A stretch of DNA of 64,000 nt from Berberis thunbergii (GCA_003290165.1 QNQO01000226.1:186001-250000), one strand, 5' to 3'. Numbered from the stretch's first letter, positions 1 to 12,579 are shown. Translations and numbers: made by a program. The notes: a model not told the origin generated them from the sequence alone.

Positions 1-1017
1 TAAAGGTTAATGGGTCTTTAAAATCCTGTTTGCTTTCCAATAATAATAATGTTTAACATTAATCATTTACAAGCAGGACAATAAACCATCATTTTCATTA
101 AACATAAAATAACTAAATATAGACTACTTCTGTCGATCTAAAAATAAAAATCGAAGACTTATCAACGAAGTCACAATGGATTCCATTTATTTATATTTCT
201 CATAGTTGGAATCCATGATGTCAAGCAAGCACTTAGCTCTTTTTATCAAGTTCCATGCAAGGCATGCAACTACTGTCCATGTAAAGCTTTGCTAACCAAC
301 ACCCAACGTGAATGAGGCATGGCAACTTGGTGAAGCCGAAAGAGTATATAATGCAAAGTAGCGCGCCCATATGGAACTACTTGCAAATCACTTTAAGTGA
401 TTAAATAGTATAAACTCTAGATCAAATCACTTTAGGGAGTGGCTCAGCTATTAAGAGAGAAAAAAGTGCAACACAACATTATGGGGAAAAACCATCTACA
501 AAATATATGATACACCCCTCAATATATTTCACGGGACATCAATGAAATTAAGTCGAGTTGATAATGGGTAGAGAAGAACAAAATTTTCTTATGTTTTTGG
601 ATGAACTGTGGCAGATTATAAAAGTTTGCATTCGCAATATCACAAAACTATACGAGTGTATGAGCTAACAACTTTGGTGAAAAGACTACTCCAGTAATGT
701 ATGCATCTCAAAACACCAAATCCAACAAAATTTCACATCATTAATTACCCTATAAGCAAGAAATACCATTTCAATATGGAGATGTTATGATACTTTTTTG
801 ACACAATCTTCATTTTTAAGCTTTTTATGTATTATTAATATATTAATTTTGGGGCAGCCACTAAAATTTAGATAAACTGTGGTGAGGCAAAAAATTCTGA
901 CCCAAGACCTATAGGACTTACTATTTGTAATTCTGATGTTCAATGTTTAGAACTACTAAAAGTCTAAATCATGGATATTAATTTGAACAAATAAATAATA
1001 AAATTAAGGGGTGTTTT
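1..1017. other. Gene-free AT-rich DNA
   Basis: No coding region, RNA gene or clear repeat could be supported here. The stretch ends at the 3' LTR of the first copia element. Confidence 0.5.
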
Positions 1018-1229
1018 TGTAGAAAGAAATTCTTCAATTTTTGTGTATTTGTTTCATCTCATAACAGGGCTATATATAGAGGTTTATTGTCTCACAAGAA
1101 ACAATCTTACAAAATAAAAAACATAATATATTCTAGATTACCTAAATATGAAATTAGAATATCCTAAATATATAGAATATCCTAAATATATACATGTTTC
1201 TATAATTAGAATATATACAGCTTTCTATA
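1018..1229 (-). repeat. 3' LTR of copia element 1 (212 bp)
   Basis: It matches 5291-5613 but lacks the roughly 101-bp internal duplication found there, so this shorter form probably reflects the original LTR. Confidence 0.85.
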
Positions 1230-1236
1230 TTTTCCC

Positions 1237-2300
1237 TCAAGTTGGTGCATATATGTCTATCATGCCCAACTTGTCAACTGAGCTGTCAAACACCTTCTGA
1301 GATACGCTTTTAATAAGAACATCAGCTAATTGCTTTTCTGAGGTTACTAATGGAAAGCGAATAACTTTCCTGTCAAGATTTTCTTTAATACAATGGCGGT
1401 CAACTTCCACATGCTTTGTTCGATCATGCTGAACTGGATTATGTGCAATCTGAATGACAGTTGTATAAACACAATGTAAATCCACATGTCTTTTTAGCTT
1501 GAAACCCAATTCCTTCAAGACATTACGGATCCACAACATTTCACAAACTCCATGTGTCATACCTCGAAATTCAGCTTCTACACTTGATCTAGCGACAACT
1601 TTCTATTTTTTACTACGCCAAGTTGCAAGGTTCCCACCAACAAAAGTGAAGTACCCTGATGTAGAGCGTTTATCAGTTTTATCACCAGCCCAATCCGCAT
1701 TTGTGTATCCAACAACTTCCAATTCATTTTTTCAAACAATAATCCCTTACCAGGCGCCATCTTCAGATATTTCAAGATACGAAAGAGTGCATTCATATGT
1801 TCTTCACTATGACAATGCATAAATTGGCTAACAATACTCATAACATAAGCAATGTCAGGTCTAGTATGAGAAAGATAAATTAACCTTCCTACAAAACGTT
1901 GATACCTCCCTTTATCAGTAGGGACTTGATCAGGAAGAATAACAAGTCCATGATTCATCTCAACGGGTGTCTCTATTGGTTTGCAGTCCAACATCCCTGT
2001 TTCAGCGAGCAAATCAAGAACATACTTCCTTTGTGAAAGTGAAATCCCTTTCTTCGACCTTGCAACTTCAATACCCAGAAAATACTTCAATTGCCCGAGA
2101 TCCTTCATTTCAAATTCCTTCAACAGATACTTTTGCAAATCATTTATTTCTTTCTGATCATCTCCTGTAACGATCATGTCATCAATATACACAATTAGAG
2201 CTGTAATCTTGTCATTCTTGTGTTTGATAAACAAGGTATGGTCAGAGTTGCTTTGTTTGTACCAAAAGCTCTCATGGACTTCGAAAATTTTCTGAACCAA
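1237..2300 (-). pseudogene. Copia 1 reverse transcriptase C-terminus and RNase H, broken
   Basis: The segment 1578-2300 carries the RT catalytic motif as VYIDDMIVTGDD, followed by the copia stretch FLGIEVARSKKGISLSQRKY and the HTRPDIAY region. RNase H starts downstream but changes frame inside its first catalytic block and then meets a stop. The last part of RNase H continues at 1237-1560 (CEMLWIRNVLKELGF). These are parts of one former polyprotein. The frameshift and stops mean no active enzyme is expected. Confidence 0.85.
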
Positions 2301-3220
2301 GCTCTTGGAGACCGTTTCAGCTCATACAAAGACTTCTTCAATTTACACACCTTACCAACGTCTCTTGGGTTATTCTTCACGCCTGGAGGCATATCCATAT
2401 ACACTTCTTCCTCCAATTTTTCATTGAGAAATGCATTCTTCACATCAAGTTGGTGCAAGGGCCAATCTTTATTTGCTGCAAGTGAAATTAAAATTCGGAT
2501 AATATTAATCTTTGCCACAGGTGTGAAAGTCTCCTCATAATCAATTCCATGGCGCTGTGTATATCCCTTGCCAACTAATCTTGCTTTGTATCTATCAATA
2601 GTTCCATCTGCATTAAGCTTCACATTAAACACCCAACGACATCCTATAGTCTTCTTTTCAACAGGCTTGTCTACTACCTCCTAAGTGACATTCTTCTGAA
2701 GAGCTTCCGATTCTCCATTCATTGCTGTTGTCCATTTTGGATCTTTCAATGCGTCCTGCACGTTACTAGGAATAGATACAGTAGATAATTGATTAATAAC
2801 AAGTGCATGTGACTCAGAAAGCCTATGGTTAGACATACAATTAGCTATAGGGTATTTAGCTTGGGCTTTGATGTCTGGTTCATATTGCTTTTTAGGAACT
2901 CCCTTAGTAATTCTTTGTGATTTCCTAGGTTCAACACTTTCTAATACAGAAAACTCATTAGAGGTTAAAGGTACCTGAGGTGGATCATTTTGGGCGAAAT
3001 CTTCAGTTGCTGATGTAGAAGGGGGAATATCGTGTGTGTGAGTTTCAAATACATTTTGATCATTTTCTTCTGCTTCATGAGGGAATTGATTGGTAGGAAC
3101 CAAGTGGTCAATTGTCTGCCCATTGAAAGTGTCTATCTCTCGAGACAAGTCATTTGATGTTGCTGTGGGAACAGTTTCTGATGTTACAGGAACTTCAAAT
3201 TGTTCCTCCAAGTGTTCCAA
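2195..3220 (-). pseudogene. Copia 1 RT N-terminus and integrase-RT linker, broken
   Basis: The segment 2195-2632 holds the start of RT: KARLVGKGYTQRHGIDYEET, then the LDVKNAFL block (first catalytic aspartate), then the SLYELKRSPRAWF block. The segment 2681-3220 is the acidic, low-complexity linker that separates integrase from RT in copia polyproteins; it ends with the PRKSQR motif and a stretch that leads into RT. A frameshift near 2200-2300 separates this part from the catalytic YIDD part, and an in-frame stop at about 2680 separates linker from RT. Confidence 0.8.
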
Positions 3221-3270
3221 TTCTTCAAAGACATCAATAGAACGATGATTCCCTTCACTATCGCTCCCCC

Positions 3271-4353
3271 CTAAAGGGAAGACTGGGAGACCCCCCCTGA
3301 ATAATATGGCTTAGATTCATGGAATGAAATATCAAGAGATATATGCATTATGTCAGTGAGCGGGTCATAACACCTGTACCCCTTTTGGAGCTCTACATAA
3401 CCCACAAAAATACATTTCTTCACACGGGGATCAAGCTTGCTCCGGTGTGGTTTTGGTATGTGGACATAGGCTGTGCACCCAAACACCCGGGGCTTCAAAT
3501 TAGGCAGAGATGTGATGGACAAAAGTGTATAAAGTTTCTGATGATGATTCTTGAACTCAATAACTCGTGAGGGAGTACGGTTGATAACATATGCTGCAGA
3601 TTTCACTGCTTCACCCCAATAGGATCGAGGTACATTCATGCCAAACAGGGAAGCACGAACAACTTCCAACAACTGCCTGTTCTTTCGTTCTGCTAAACCA
3701 TTCTGTTGAGGAGTGTTAGAATTGGATGTTTGATGACGAATTCCAATTGACCGACAAAACTCAGACATAAGGCCATTGACAAACTCTCCACTATTGTCAG
3801 ATTGAAACACTCTGATGGATTGTTGGTACTGTGTTGCCACCATTTTGTAAAAATCAGTAAACTTTCTAAATACCTCACTCTTTCTTTTCGGTAATGACAC
3901 CTAGGTCATCCGAGTGCAATCATCAATAAAAGATACATAATATCGAGCTCCAGAAAAAGAATGAATTTTTGCAGGACCCAAAACATCGGAGTGAATTTTC
4001 ATAAAGGGAACATGACATCTATGAATACTTGGCGAATATGGAATACAGTGGCTTTTGGCCAGTTCACAAATATCACAATGAAATTCTGAATCACTAACAA
4101 CCGAAAACAAATGAGGCTGCAACTTCTTAAAATAACGAAAAGACAGATGTCCTAAACGACGATGCCATAACCATACTACCTCCTTCGCATTATCGACCCT
4201 AATGACCTGATTAGCTTGCCTCAAAAGATTCTTGCATTTCTCTCCCGTCTCTGTTAGATCCAAATGGAACAGTTTCCCCCTTCTAACACCATAACCAAGA
4301 ATCTGTCGAGTCAAAATGTCCTGAAACACACAGAAAGATGGATAAAACGTCAC
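3271..4353 (-). pseudogene. Copia 1 integrase (zinc-binding region and core), one nonsense codon
   Basis: The segment 3901-4353 contains the pre-integrase zinc-binding pattern (HRRLGH followed by CDICELAK) and the start of the catalytic core with the first aspartate in FIDDCTR. A stop follows within three codons. The segment 3271-3900 continues in the same frame with the second aspartate (FQSDNSGEF) and the catalytic glutamate (NGLAERKNR). All three acidic residues of the DDE triad are still visible, so inactivation comes from stops rather than loss of catalytic residues. Confidence 0.85.
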
Positions 4354-4368
4354 AATACATGAAAGTGT

Positions 4369-4797
4369 TCAAATAATTTGACAGACAGACAAGATGTTAT
4401 AAGTTAATGATGGAACAATTAAAATGGATTTAAGAGTTAGGATATTCGATAATATAATAGAACCTTCTCCGCTAAGTAGAGTTGGAGTACCATCCGTAGT
4501 AGAGACAATATTTTGAGAGGAAGCTCTAAGATTTACCACAAGGTTAGAGTCATTTATCATATGATCAAATGCACCTGAATCAATTATTCATGTACTATTC
4601 AAAATAACTTTATCATTCATACTTGATTGTGCTACATTAGCAAAAGAAGATTGCATGGTGTGATCGACTATTGGCTGGATTGTGAATATAAAAAACACAA
4701 GCTTGTTGAAAGCTACCAAACGGATTCCCGAAATCGGTGCCAATGAGTTTTTCAATTGCAGCAGAGCCAGACTCTTCAAATGCTCAAATTTCTGCAA
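4369..4797 (-). pseudogene. Copia 1 protease remnant
   Basis: On the minus strand around 4560-4605 the reading IIDSGAFDH is present. It contains the DSGA active-site motif of copia aspartic proteases and is preceded by an in-frame stop. The flanking segments 4369-4560 and 4588-4797 contain the usual sequence after and before the active site. No gag zinc knuckle lies upstream, which marks the edge of the deletion that removed gag. Confidence 0.7.
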
Positions 4798-5290
4798 TTT
4801 ACCCCTCCTTCACGCAACCCACACACCAGATTCACGCAACAACAACAACCAAGAATTCAAAGAGAGATTTTAGCCAAGGAAGAGAAAGTCGCATCTATTT
4901 CGTGCATCAACTTCAGTCGGTACTTCACTCCACGAATCAGTAGCAGCACATAGATGAATAGATCATGCAGCCTGTTCTCTAATTTACGAAGCCATGATCA
5001 TCTTCTTCACCTCAATCTCCTTGTTTCATTCACGCTTTTTCTCTGTTTCCTCGAAAATTGAAATTTTCAATTTTAGCAAAATATGGAGAATTTTCTTCAC
5101 CCGAAAACCTATTTTCTCTTATTCAGATCTGATGCGTATTCTTTGACTGAAGAAGGTGTGTGAGAGAGATGGAAGGGCGATGGATGTTCTGTTGGGTGGT
5201 GTTGCGAGTTGGTGTCCACCGGGATTTGGTATTCAAATGAAAAAAAAATTGCAAAACAAGTTAAAAAAGATTGAACCTGGTCTAATACCA
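4798..5290 (-). other. Copia 1 leader with primer-binding site, no gag
   Basis: This is the untranslated leader between the 5' LTR and the protease remnant. The primer-binding site at about 5273-5290 reads TGGTATTAGACCAGG on the minus strand, two mismatches from the usual initiator-Met type. No gag-like frame is visible. Confidence 0.65.
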
Positions 5291-5613
5291 TGTAGAAAGA
5301 AATATTTTAATTTTTGTGTATTTGTTGCATCTCACAACAAAGATATAGATATATATACAATGGAGTTTCTTGTCTCACAAGAAACAATCTTATAAAATAA
5401 GAAACATAATATATTCTCGATTACCTAAATATGAAATTAGAATATTCTAAATATATATAATATCTTAAATATATGCCTATTTCTATAATTAGAATATATA
5501 AGAAACATAATATATTCTAGATTACCTACATATGAAATTAGAATATTTTAAATATATATAATATCTTAAATATATACCTATTTCTATAATTAGAATATAT
5601 ACAGCTTTCTATA
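5291..5613 (-). repeat. 5' LTR of copia element 1 with internal tandem duplication (323 bp)
   Basis: It aligns with the 212-bp LTR at 1018-1229 but contains two copies of a roughly 101-bp unit (starting at about 5400 and 5501), each with AGAAACATAATATATTCT and the ATATCTTAAATATAT block. Confidence 0.85.
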
Positions 5614-8031
5614 ATTTTGGTTGAATGTATGTGTAGGGGATGGAAAGAGCAGAGGATGACAACAAATAGGAAAAAAGTGAAAAAGAAAGTGAGATTAGAT
5701 AAAGTTGTAATTTTCGTGTATATAAATCACGAGTAAGTCTAGTCAGCCTTGTTTGTTAGCATTTTTTTGTTTTTGTTTTTTTTTTACATTTTTTATCCAT
5801 AATCTTTAAAATACTACGAGAGGTAGAAGTGTAAAAAACCCAAAATGCCAAAAAAAGACGGGCTAGAATTGTTGATAAACCACACTTCTTGCCTTCCATT
5901 TTTTAATGGCAAACAAGGTTTTAGTTGGATACCAGAATCATTTTAAGCAGGTTTGAAACCTGAATTTGTGATACTATGGCATTCACCACAAGTCTAACAA
6001 CTGAGTTGAATCTTGCCTTCTGATGTCTAAAATTTTGATGCAGTGCAAATCAGAAATAAAATTGCAAATGCTTTAATGCGTCCAAACGATTACCATGTGT
6101 GAACCACATTAGTGCACTGTCTAACATAGAATCTAAACTCCATATTATACGAGGCAAAATCAGTAAATGTACTACATATCTCCTTCTCTCCCTAAATTTT
6201 GTTGCACAAGAATGTGTTTCTTGACAGCTAATTGCCAAGTTTACCAAAAAATATGCCAATCTCCGTTTCAAATATGCCAACATACCTCGAACTCACATGC
6301 TATATAATACAACCAATACAAAAGGTCATATGTAACAGTTATGCATCTCTAGCAACTACTTGTGCTTCAAAACAACATTAAAGTCAAAGACTTCATTTAA
6401 TGGGAGGCATACAGGTTTATAATGTACTTTAAACATAAGTTTTGTATCCTCACAATTTGTATAACAGAGACAACAAGAAAGACAAACTAATGTGGTGATA
6501 AGGAATCACTCAGATTACTTAAACAAAGAGCATATGAAAGCTGGTTTATCCCCATCATGATTTGGTTTTCTTGTTATTAATTGAGTCACGGGCTCGGGTC
6601 GACTCCACTAATCGAGTTCTTTGTTTATAAAAAATAAGCAGTCTACTTTAGTTAGTTTAATTAATCATTAAGTGGGAGCGGCAAGCTGTCAAAAGGTTTC
6701 GTTTACCATCAAGAACCAAGCTCCAATGCCCAAAACTGAATCTACAGGTTATTGAAGTTTTCCCCCCCAAAAAATATAAAAATTTCCATGCAGTTGCTAG
6801 CAAGTTTACATGGCAATGCTTTAAAAGGTAAGGGAAAGGGATATTTAACTAGGAATAGTTAATCATCATTTCATTCACCAAAAACAGTAAGCATCCCACT
6901 TTGCAGATAAGAATCTTCATCTAAAGTGGTCTAAAGAGGCTCCTCAGGGTCCCATAATTACAGATGAATGGTCAAGTTATATGGTTCCTAAAGTACTACC
7001 AACTCAGAAAAGTACTCATCAACTCATATGTGCTGCGGATAGTATTAAATTCCCTACACATCTCACCTTGTCTTCTTTAGCTTAATCTAGATGATATACT
7101 ACACCATAATAAGAAGAATATTTCCCCCTTGATTTAGTTTGTGAAAACACCCATTCTCATTGTGTGAAAAAAAAAAAAAAAAATCCTCTCCTATCACCCC
7201 ATTATCTTCGTGTAAGTATGGAGCTTGTTTAAATAAACATTTATACGGTTGTGTAGTATAGCAAATGAGAGCACCTTTTTGTAAGCTAACAGGAGTGTGT
7301 TATACTAATGTTTGCTCTGAAAATGTTTAGTTTCTTTCATCATGATAGCTCGAAATTGGCATTGTTTGTAAAACTCTCACCACACCCATATGATTGTGAA
7401 ATATATTTTTGGATTGGATGCAATCATGTATCATGATTTTGCAATAATGGAAAAAAAAAACTTTGTATTTATTCGAAAAATTGGATTTCCACTGTCTTCT
7501 TCCATTCTGATCCAAAATAATAGGTACGTCCCTTCATTTTCTGCTACTGAAACGAAGGAGAAGGAGAAGAAGAGGTCCCCAAGTTGGGCCAAGCATATTT
7601 AATTTCTCTGCCTGTAACAATTGACTAGGATCATAACTTCTGAGAATCTGACAATCCTCTTGATATTTTTCCTACAGCGTTAATGCCTGGTGATTTATGT
7701 ACTCTATGGCAGATCGATAAAACAAAATTTCTAAACTGATTTTAGGATAAAATTGTGATACAAATATTTGAGATTTTTTATTTGAAATTTAGGGACACCT
7801 GTCGTATATAGTTATGAAAGGTCCACTAAAAAAATGCTCATTTTATTTCCCCTTTATCAGAAAATTTATCGTCCCATTATTAGAGTATAAGGTTGCCTTT
7901 GATTCGGACAAAAAAAAGGGAGAAATACTGGAAAAAGGAGTCTGAAGTAAGATGGTGGAACTTGAGGTCGCAACTCGCAAATCATGCTTTCTATCTTAAA
8001 ATTATGCAAATCGAACTTTCTAAGTGAGTAA
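5614..8031. other. Intergenic DNA without supported genes
   Basis: AT-rich sequence with scattered stops. It includes an A homopolymer near 7170-7185 and a GA-rich patch near 7550-7580. I recognise no gene, RNA or complete mobile element. Confidence 0.45.
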
Positions 8032-8273
8032 TGTAAGGTATAATGCAAGAACACAAACAATTGGTGTGAATGATACAAGCTTTATTGAAGTAGTTCTCAG
8101 CTTATATAGCCTTACATCTAACAGAAAAAGAGAAAGATAGCAGTCCGCTTAGCACAGATCTCGCTTAGTGGTTTACACAATCGTGAATGAATCAACTAGA
8201 GAAAATAAAGCTAACAACCCTGAAGAATATGACTTTATCCAACAGTCCTTGACTTGAACAATGTCTCCTAACA
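8032..8273 (-). repeat. 3' LTR of copia element 2
   Basis: Same length as the copy at 12338-12579, with about 8 substitutions. It is bounded inside by the polypurine tract (minus strand CAAGGGAGGGA) and outside by the TSD AGTAA. Confidence 0.95.
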
Positions 8274-9366
8274 ATCCCTCCCTTGAACTCATTGCCTTTG
8301 GCAAGCAATTAGTTCAAATATGAAATAACACACACACCTAGTTCCTTGCGGAGCTTTTGAAATGCTTCTAACTTGAGAGGCTTAGTCATCAAATCTGCAA
8401 GCTGGTCTCAAGTGCCATAGTATAATAACTCAACAACTCCTTCTTTAGTAAGATCCCTAAGAAAATGAAACCTTACTCGTATGTGTTTGGAACGGCCATG
8501 TAAAACTGGATTTTTAGACAACTTTATAGTTGAAGCGTTGTCACACATTATCACAGTACCATCTGCCTGCAAATGACCGATTTCTTTCAGAACCCTTTTC
8601 ATCCAATTAGCTTGGCACGCACAAGCAGCAGCTGCGACAAACTCAGCCTCAGTGGTTGACAGAGTGACTATGGGTTGCTTTCTGGATGACCAAGCTACTG
8701 CTCCTCCACACATCATGAACACATAGCCTGAAGTGCTCTTGCTGTCCTCCATATCCCCAACATAATCACTATCGGTGAAGGCCACTAAATCACTAGCTCC
8801 TCCCTTTTTGTAGAACACGCCATAGTTCACAGTCCCTTTTAAATACCTTAAGACCCTATTTGCTGCTGCAAAATGTAGTTGCGTAGGACTTGTCATGAAA
8901 CGGCTAATGAGACTTACAACGAACATGAGGTCAGGTCGAGTGGCTGTGAGGTACATCAGACTCCCCACCATCTGCTTAAACCGAGTCTCATCCACCTTGA
9001 TGCCATCTTCATCTCTACCAATCTTCTGCCCTGGAACGATAGGATTACAAACAGAATTGTAATCCTTCATCCCAAATCGACTCAAGATCGACCTCAGCTG
9101 CGTACTTCCTTTGGCATATAAATACACCATCAGACCTTTGTAGCACCTCAATTCCAAGAAAGAATCTCATCTTACCTGAGTCTTTCATGTCAAATTCCTT
9201 TTTCATAGAACACTTGAACTCACACAGCATCTCTTCATCATCACTAGTGAATAGAAGATCATCAACATAATTGCTCACAATGAGAATTTTATCTCCCTTC
9301 CTTTTGACAAAGAGTGTCTGCTCACTGGGACTGCTTTCGAAGCCCTCCTTGATGAAATAGGACTCT
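8274..9366 (-). pseudogene. Copia 2 RT C-terminal half and RNase H
   Basis: The segment 9045-9366 holds the RT catalytic motif NYVDDLLFTSDD and FFLGIEVLQRSDGVFICQ. A frameshift near 9100-9150 moves to the frame 8408-9157, which carries the TRPDLMFVVSL region and RNase H. RNase H motifs present are FTDSDYVGDMEDSKSTSGY, LSTTEAEFVAAA and CDNASTIKLSKNP, so the acidic catalytic residues are retained. A stop at about 8405 precedes the last residues (DQLADLMTKPL), which lie in frame further left. Confidence 0.9.
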
Positions 9367-9368
9367 AT

Positions 9369-11336
9369 TCAACTAAACCAAGCTCTAGGTGCTTGTTTTA
9401 GTCCGTAAAGAGCCTTTTGCAGCTTGTACACCATCTGCTCACTTCCTTTCTTCTCATAACCCTTCGGCTGTTCTACAAAAACATCTTCCTTCAACTCCCC
9501 ATGTAAGAATGCATACTTGACATCTAATTGATAGAGTTTCCAGCCTCTTTGAGCCGCAAAAGCTACGATCATCCTTACTGTATCCATTATAGCCACAGGT
9601 GCATACACTTTTGTATAATCAATCCCATGCTGCTGAGAGTAGCCCTTCACCACCAGTCTTGGTTTGTAATATTTGTCGACTTCACCAAGCTCATTTAGCT
9701 TGGTTTTGTAAACCCATTTCACTCCTATTCTCTTAGCTCCAGTAGGTAGTTCCTCCAAGTGCCAGGTCTGATTTCTTTCAATGGACTTGATTTCTTCATC
9801 CATAGCCAGCCTCCATTTTGAATTCTTGACAGCTTCCTCAAAGCTTGTAGGGTCTGATGACACCATAAGTGCCATGTTTGCTTCATCTTCTTTTGACAAA
9901 CCTTCACCAGAAGTGTAGTCTGCCGTCCACAAAGGAGGACGTCGATTTCTGCCCTCCCTTGCAATCAAACCATCTTCAGCAGCTGGTGAATCATTCTCGA
10001 CTCCATCCACGACTGCCACTGCTTCTTCTTCTTCATTTGTGTTCCTTTCAATGTTGTCTTCCCATTCTAATTCCATCAACTGCTCGTCTTTATAATTGGC
10101 ATCCCAATCCCACACTAGATCTTCTTCAAAGACCACATCACGACTTACAATAATCTTTTTGGCAACAGGATCAAACATTTTGTACCCTTTGGATTCATCA
10201 CTAACCCCAAATAGTACGCAGCTCACACTCTTGTCTTCGAGCTTGGTTCTCTTAGCATTTGGAATGTGGACATGTCCCACACATCCAAACACTCGAAAAT
10301 ATTCCACTGATGGCTTCTCTCCGCTCCATGCCTCCGTTGGGGTCATGTCCTTCACAGCTAAGGTAGGTGATCGATTCAAGACATGAATTGTCCACCGAAC
10401 TGCCTCTGGCCAGAAAATCTTAGGTACTTTCTTCTCTGACAACATAGTTCTCACCAAGTTCATCACAGTGCGATTCTTGCGTTCGGCCACTCCATTTTGT
10501 TGTGGAGTGTATGTTGTGGTTAATTGTATCTTCACCCCATGTTGCTTACAAAAATCATTGAATTCTGCAGAGTTAAACTCTCCTCCTCTATCAGTCCTTA
10601 GGCATTTAATAGGCATTCCAATTTCCTTTTCCACAAGTATCTTGAAATGCTTAAAGTGGTAGAATGTTTTTGATTTTTCTAATAGAAAGTAAATCCATGC
10701 TTTTCTAGAGAAATCATCTATAAAACACAGTAAATACCTCTTTTGACTGGCTGAAGCTGGTGTGATAGGGCCGCAAAGGTGTGCATGAACAAGTTTCAGT
10801 CTCTTCGTTGCTCTCCATTGACTCCTTTTGGGAATTGGAGTCCGATGTTGCTTGCCCTTCATACATGCCTCGCAAGTGACACTTGAAGTTGCAATTTGTG
10901 GCAATCCAACCACCATTTTCTTGTATTGTAAAGTGCGCAGACCTTTGTAGCTGAGATGAGCATAACGATGGTGCCAGAGCTTTGACTGGTCTGTATTGCT
11001 AATTTGGAGACACCTTTCTTCCTCTGCCGTGACAGGTGTTTTGGCTAGCAAAACAAACATTCTGTTTGCACTCATGATGGACTCCGCCATTTTTCCTCTC
11101 TGTGGATGATAAACACTGCACACACCATCCTTAAACAACACTGACAATCCCTTTTCCTGAAGTTGCCCCACGCTCAAGAGGTTGTTCTTGAGCTCAGGTA
11201 CACAATACACATCACCAATGACATAGCGAATTCCTTTCAAAACCAATTTCACAGCTCCCTTTCCAATCACCTTCATTCTAGCATTGTTTCCAAGCTTGAC
11301 AGTATGTTTGAATGTTGTATCCAAACTTGTAAACAT
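9369..11336 (-). pseudogene. Copia 2 integrase and RT N-terminal half, 655-codon open segment
   Basis: This is the longest uninterrupted frame in the window. It starts just after the protease active site, followed by the pre-integrase zinc-binding region (HHRYAHLSYKGL and CEACMKGKQHRTP) and the integrase core with all three acidic residues (FIDDFSRK, LRTDRGGEF, NGVAERKNR). A GKP/VFGC block and an acidic linker follow, then the RT start with KPRLVVKGYSQQHGIDY, QLDVKYAFLHGEL and ALYGLKQAPRAWF. Nonsense codons bound both ends (TGA at about 11343 and about 9367), and the reading resumes in the same frame beyond each. It belongs to the element, not to the host. Confidence 0.93.
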
Positions 11337-11345
11337 ATCTTGATT

Positions 11346-12187
11346 TCAACACATGTGATTTGAGCATCCAGAATCTATGAACCACGCATCACTTCTCTTT
11401 GCTTCATGTAGCTCCACATATGCCATCAACAGCAGTTCATCTGCCTCTTCTAATTCTGCATAGTTTGCCTCCTTGTTCCACTTAGGACATTCATATTGAA
11501 AATGTCCTAAGTTGTGACACTTATAATATTCAATAGTTGCTTTGTTGAAGAATGTTCTTCCTCTTCCTCGTCCCCTGCCTCTGGGAGATGTTCTTCCTCT
11601 GCCTTTTGTTCCAGTCCTGTCCTCTATCTTCAGAACTTGATCCTCATCCTCATTGCTTACCCCTCGAAACTTCTGTTCATGCACCACCAACGAGCTCTGC
11701 AATTCATCGATAGACATGTTGTCAGTATCCTTTGATTCTTCGATGGACACTACAACATATGTGAACCTCTCAGTTAGGGTTCGTAGGATCTTCTCAACAA
11801 TTTTTGAGTCAGGCATATCTTCTCCATTGCTCCTCATCTGTTGGAGATCGTCATCACTCTTGCAAAATACTCAGTGATTGTTTCATCCTTCTTCATCGCT
11901 AGAACTTCAAACTCTCTTCTTAGTGAGTTAAGAAGAGATTTCTTCACCCTGATATTTCCTCCAAACTTCCGCTTCATCGAGTCCCAAACAATCTTGGCTG
12001 TGCGACGGTCCAAGATTTGTTCGAAGACAGTTCGGTCAATTGCCTGGAAGAGATAATGCTTGACTTGGTTATCTTTAGTTTTGGCATCATCAAGTTGTGC
12101 CTGTTGCGTCTCAGTCAGCGTTGTCCCTGCTACTTGCTCTTCAAAGCCATTCTCCACCAAGCTCCAAATACCCTTTGCCCTAAGCAA
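11346..12187 (-). pseudogene. Copia 2 gag and protease active site
   Basis: The segment 11834-12187 is the start of gag (DUF4219/UBN2-like: KAKGIWSLVENGF-type opening, then AKIVWDSMKRKFGG). The reading frame changes at about 11835 and continues at 11346-11837. The nucleocapsid end is basic and glycine-rich (RGRGRGR) with a damaged zinc knuckle: HNLGHFQYECP is intact, but the first cysteine is replaced by tyrosine. The protease motif WFIDSGCSNHMC follows, then a TGA stop where the frame would otherwise run into the integrase segment. Confidence 0.88.
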
Positions 12188-12323
12188 ATTCTACATCAGT
12201 TCACTCCAGTGGTCATAATGACCATCGAAATGAGGGATCTTCGTCAGAGTCTTGTCTTCACTCATTCTCTCAGTGTTTGATCACTCGAAGACTGCTGCTT
12301 TCTTTTCTACAAGGCCAGTGCTT

Positions 12324-12335
12324 GCTCTGATACCA
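12324..12335 (-). other. Primer-binding site of copia element 2
   Basis: The minus strand reads TGGTATCAGAGC immediately inside the 5' LTR. This is the standard initiator tRNA-Met complement used by plant copia elements, and it fixes element orientation. Confidence 0.92.
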
Positions 12336-12337
12336 AT

Positions 12338-12579
12338 TGTAAGGTATAATGCAAGAACACAAACAATTGGTGTGAATGATACCAGCTTTATTGAAGTAGT
12401 TCTCAGCTTATATATCCTTACATCTAATAGAAAAAGAGAAAGATAATAGTCCACTTAGCACAGATCTCGCTTAGTGGTTTACACAATCGTGAATGAATCA
12501 ACTAGAGAAAATAAAGCTAACAACCCTGAAGAATAAGACTTTATCCAACAGTCCTTGACTTGAAAAATGTCTCCTAACA
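12338..12579 (-). repeat. 5' LTR of copia element 2
   Basis: 242 bp, TG...CA termini, followed outside by the TSD AGTAA at 12580-12584. Confidence 0.95.

Larger units (their letters stand above)
1018..5613 (-). mobile_element. Ty1-copia retrotransposon 1, decayed, gag deleted
   Basis: Two LTRs flank a minus-strand pol in the copia order protease, integrase, RT, RNase H. Both LTRs begin TGTAGAAAG on the plus strand and end CTTTCTATA, a near-perfect inverted terminus. Next to the upper LTR, at about 5273-5290, is a primer-binding site resembling initiator tRNA-Met (TGGTATTAGACCAGG on the minus strand). A polypurine tract abuts the lower LTR at about 1230-1240. The flanks are GTTTT at 1013-1017 and ATTTT at 5614-5618, a TSD with one mismatch. 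No gag lies between the primer-binding site and the protease remnant, and pol is split by stops and frameshifts, so the copy cannot move on its own. Confidence 0.9.
8032..12579 (-). mobile_element. Ty1-copia retrotransposon 2, nearly complete (4548 bp)
   Basis: Two 242-bp LTRs (TGTAAGG...CCTAACA on the plus strand) flank gag, protease, integrase, RT and RNase H on the minus strand. The TSD is perfect: AGTAA at 8027-8031 and 12580-12584. The primer-binding site at 12324-12335 matches initiator tRNA-Met exactly over 12 bases. A polypurine tract lies at about 8274-8285. The LTRs differ at about 8 of 242 positions (counted by eye, about 3.3%), indicating a fairly recent insertion. A few nonsense codons and one frameshift interrupt the polyprotein. 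Confidence 0.95.

Noticed and set aside
9369..11336. 655-codon open frame as a host gene
   Set aside because: It is integrase plus RT of copia element 2, inside its LTRs and TSD, with adjoining pol segments on both sides.
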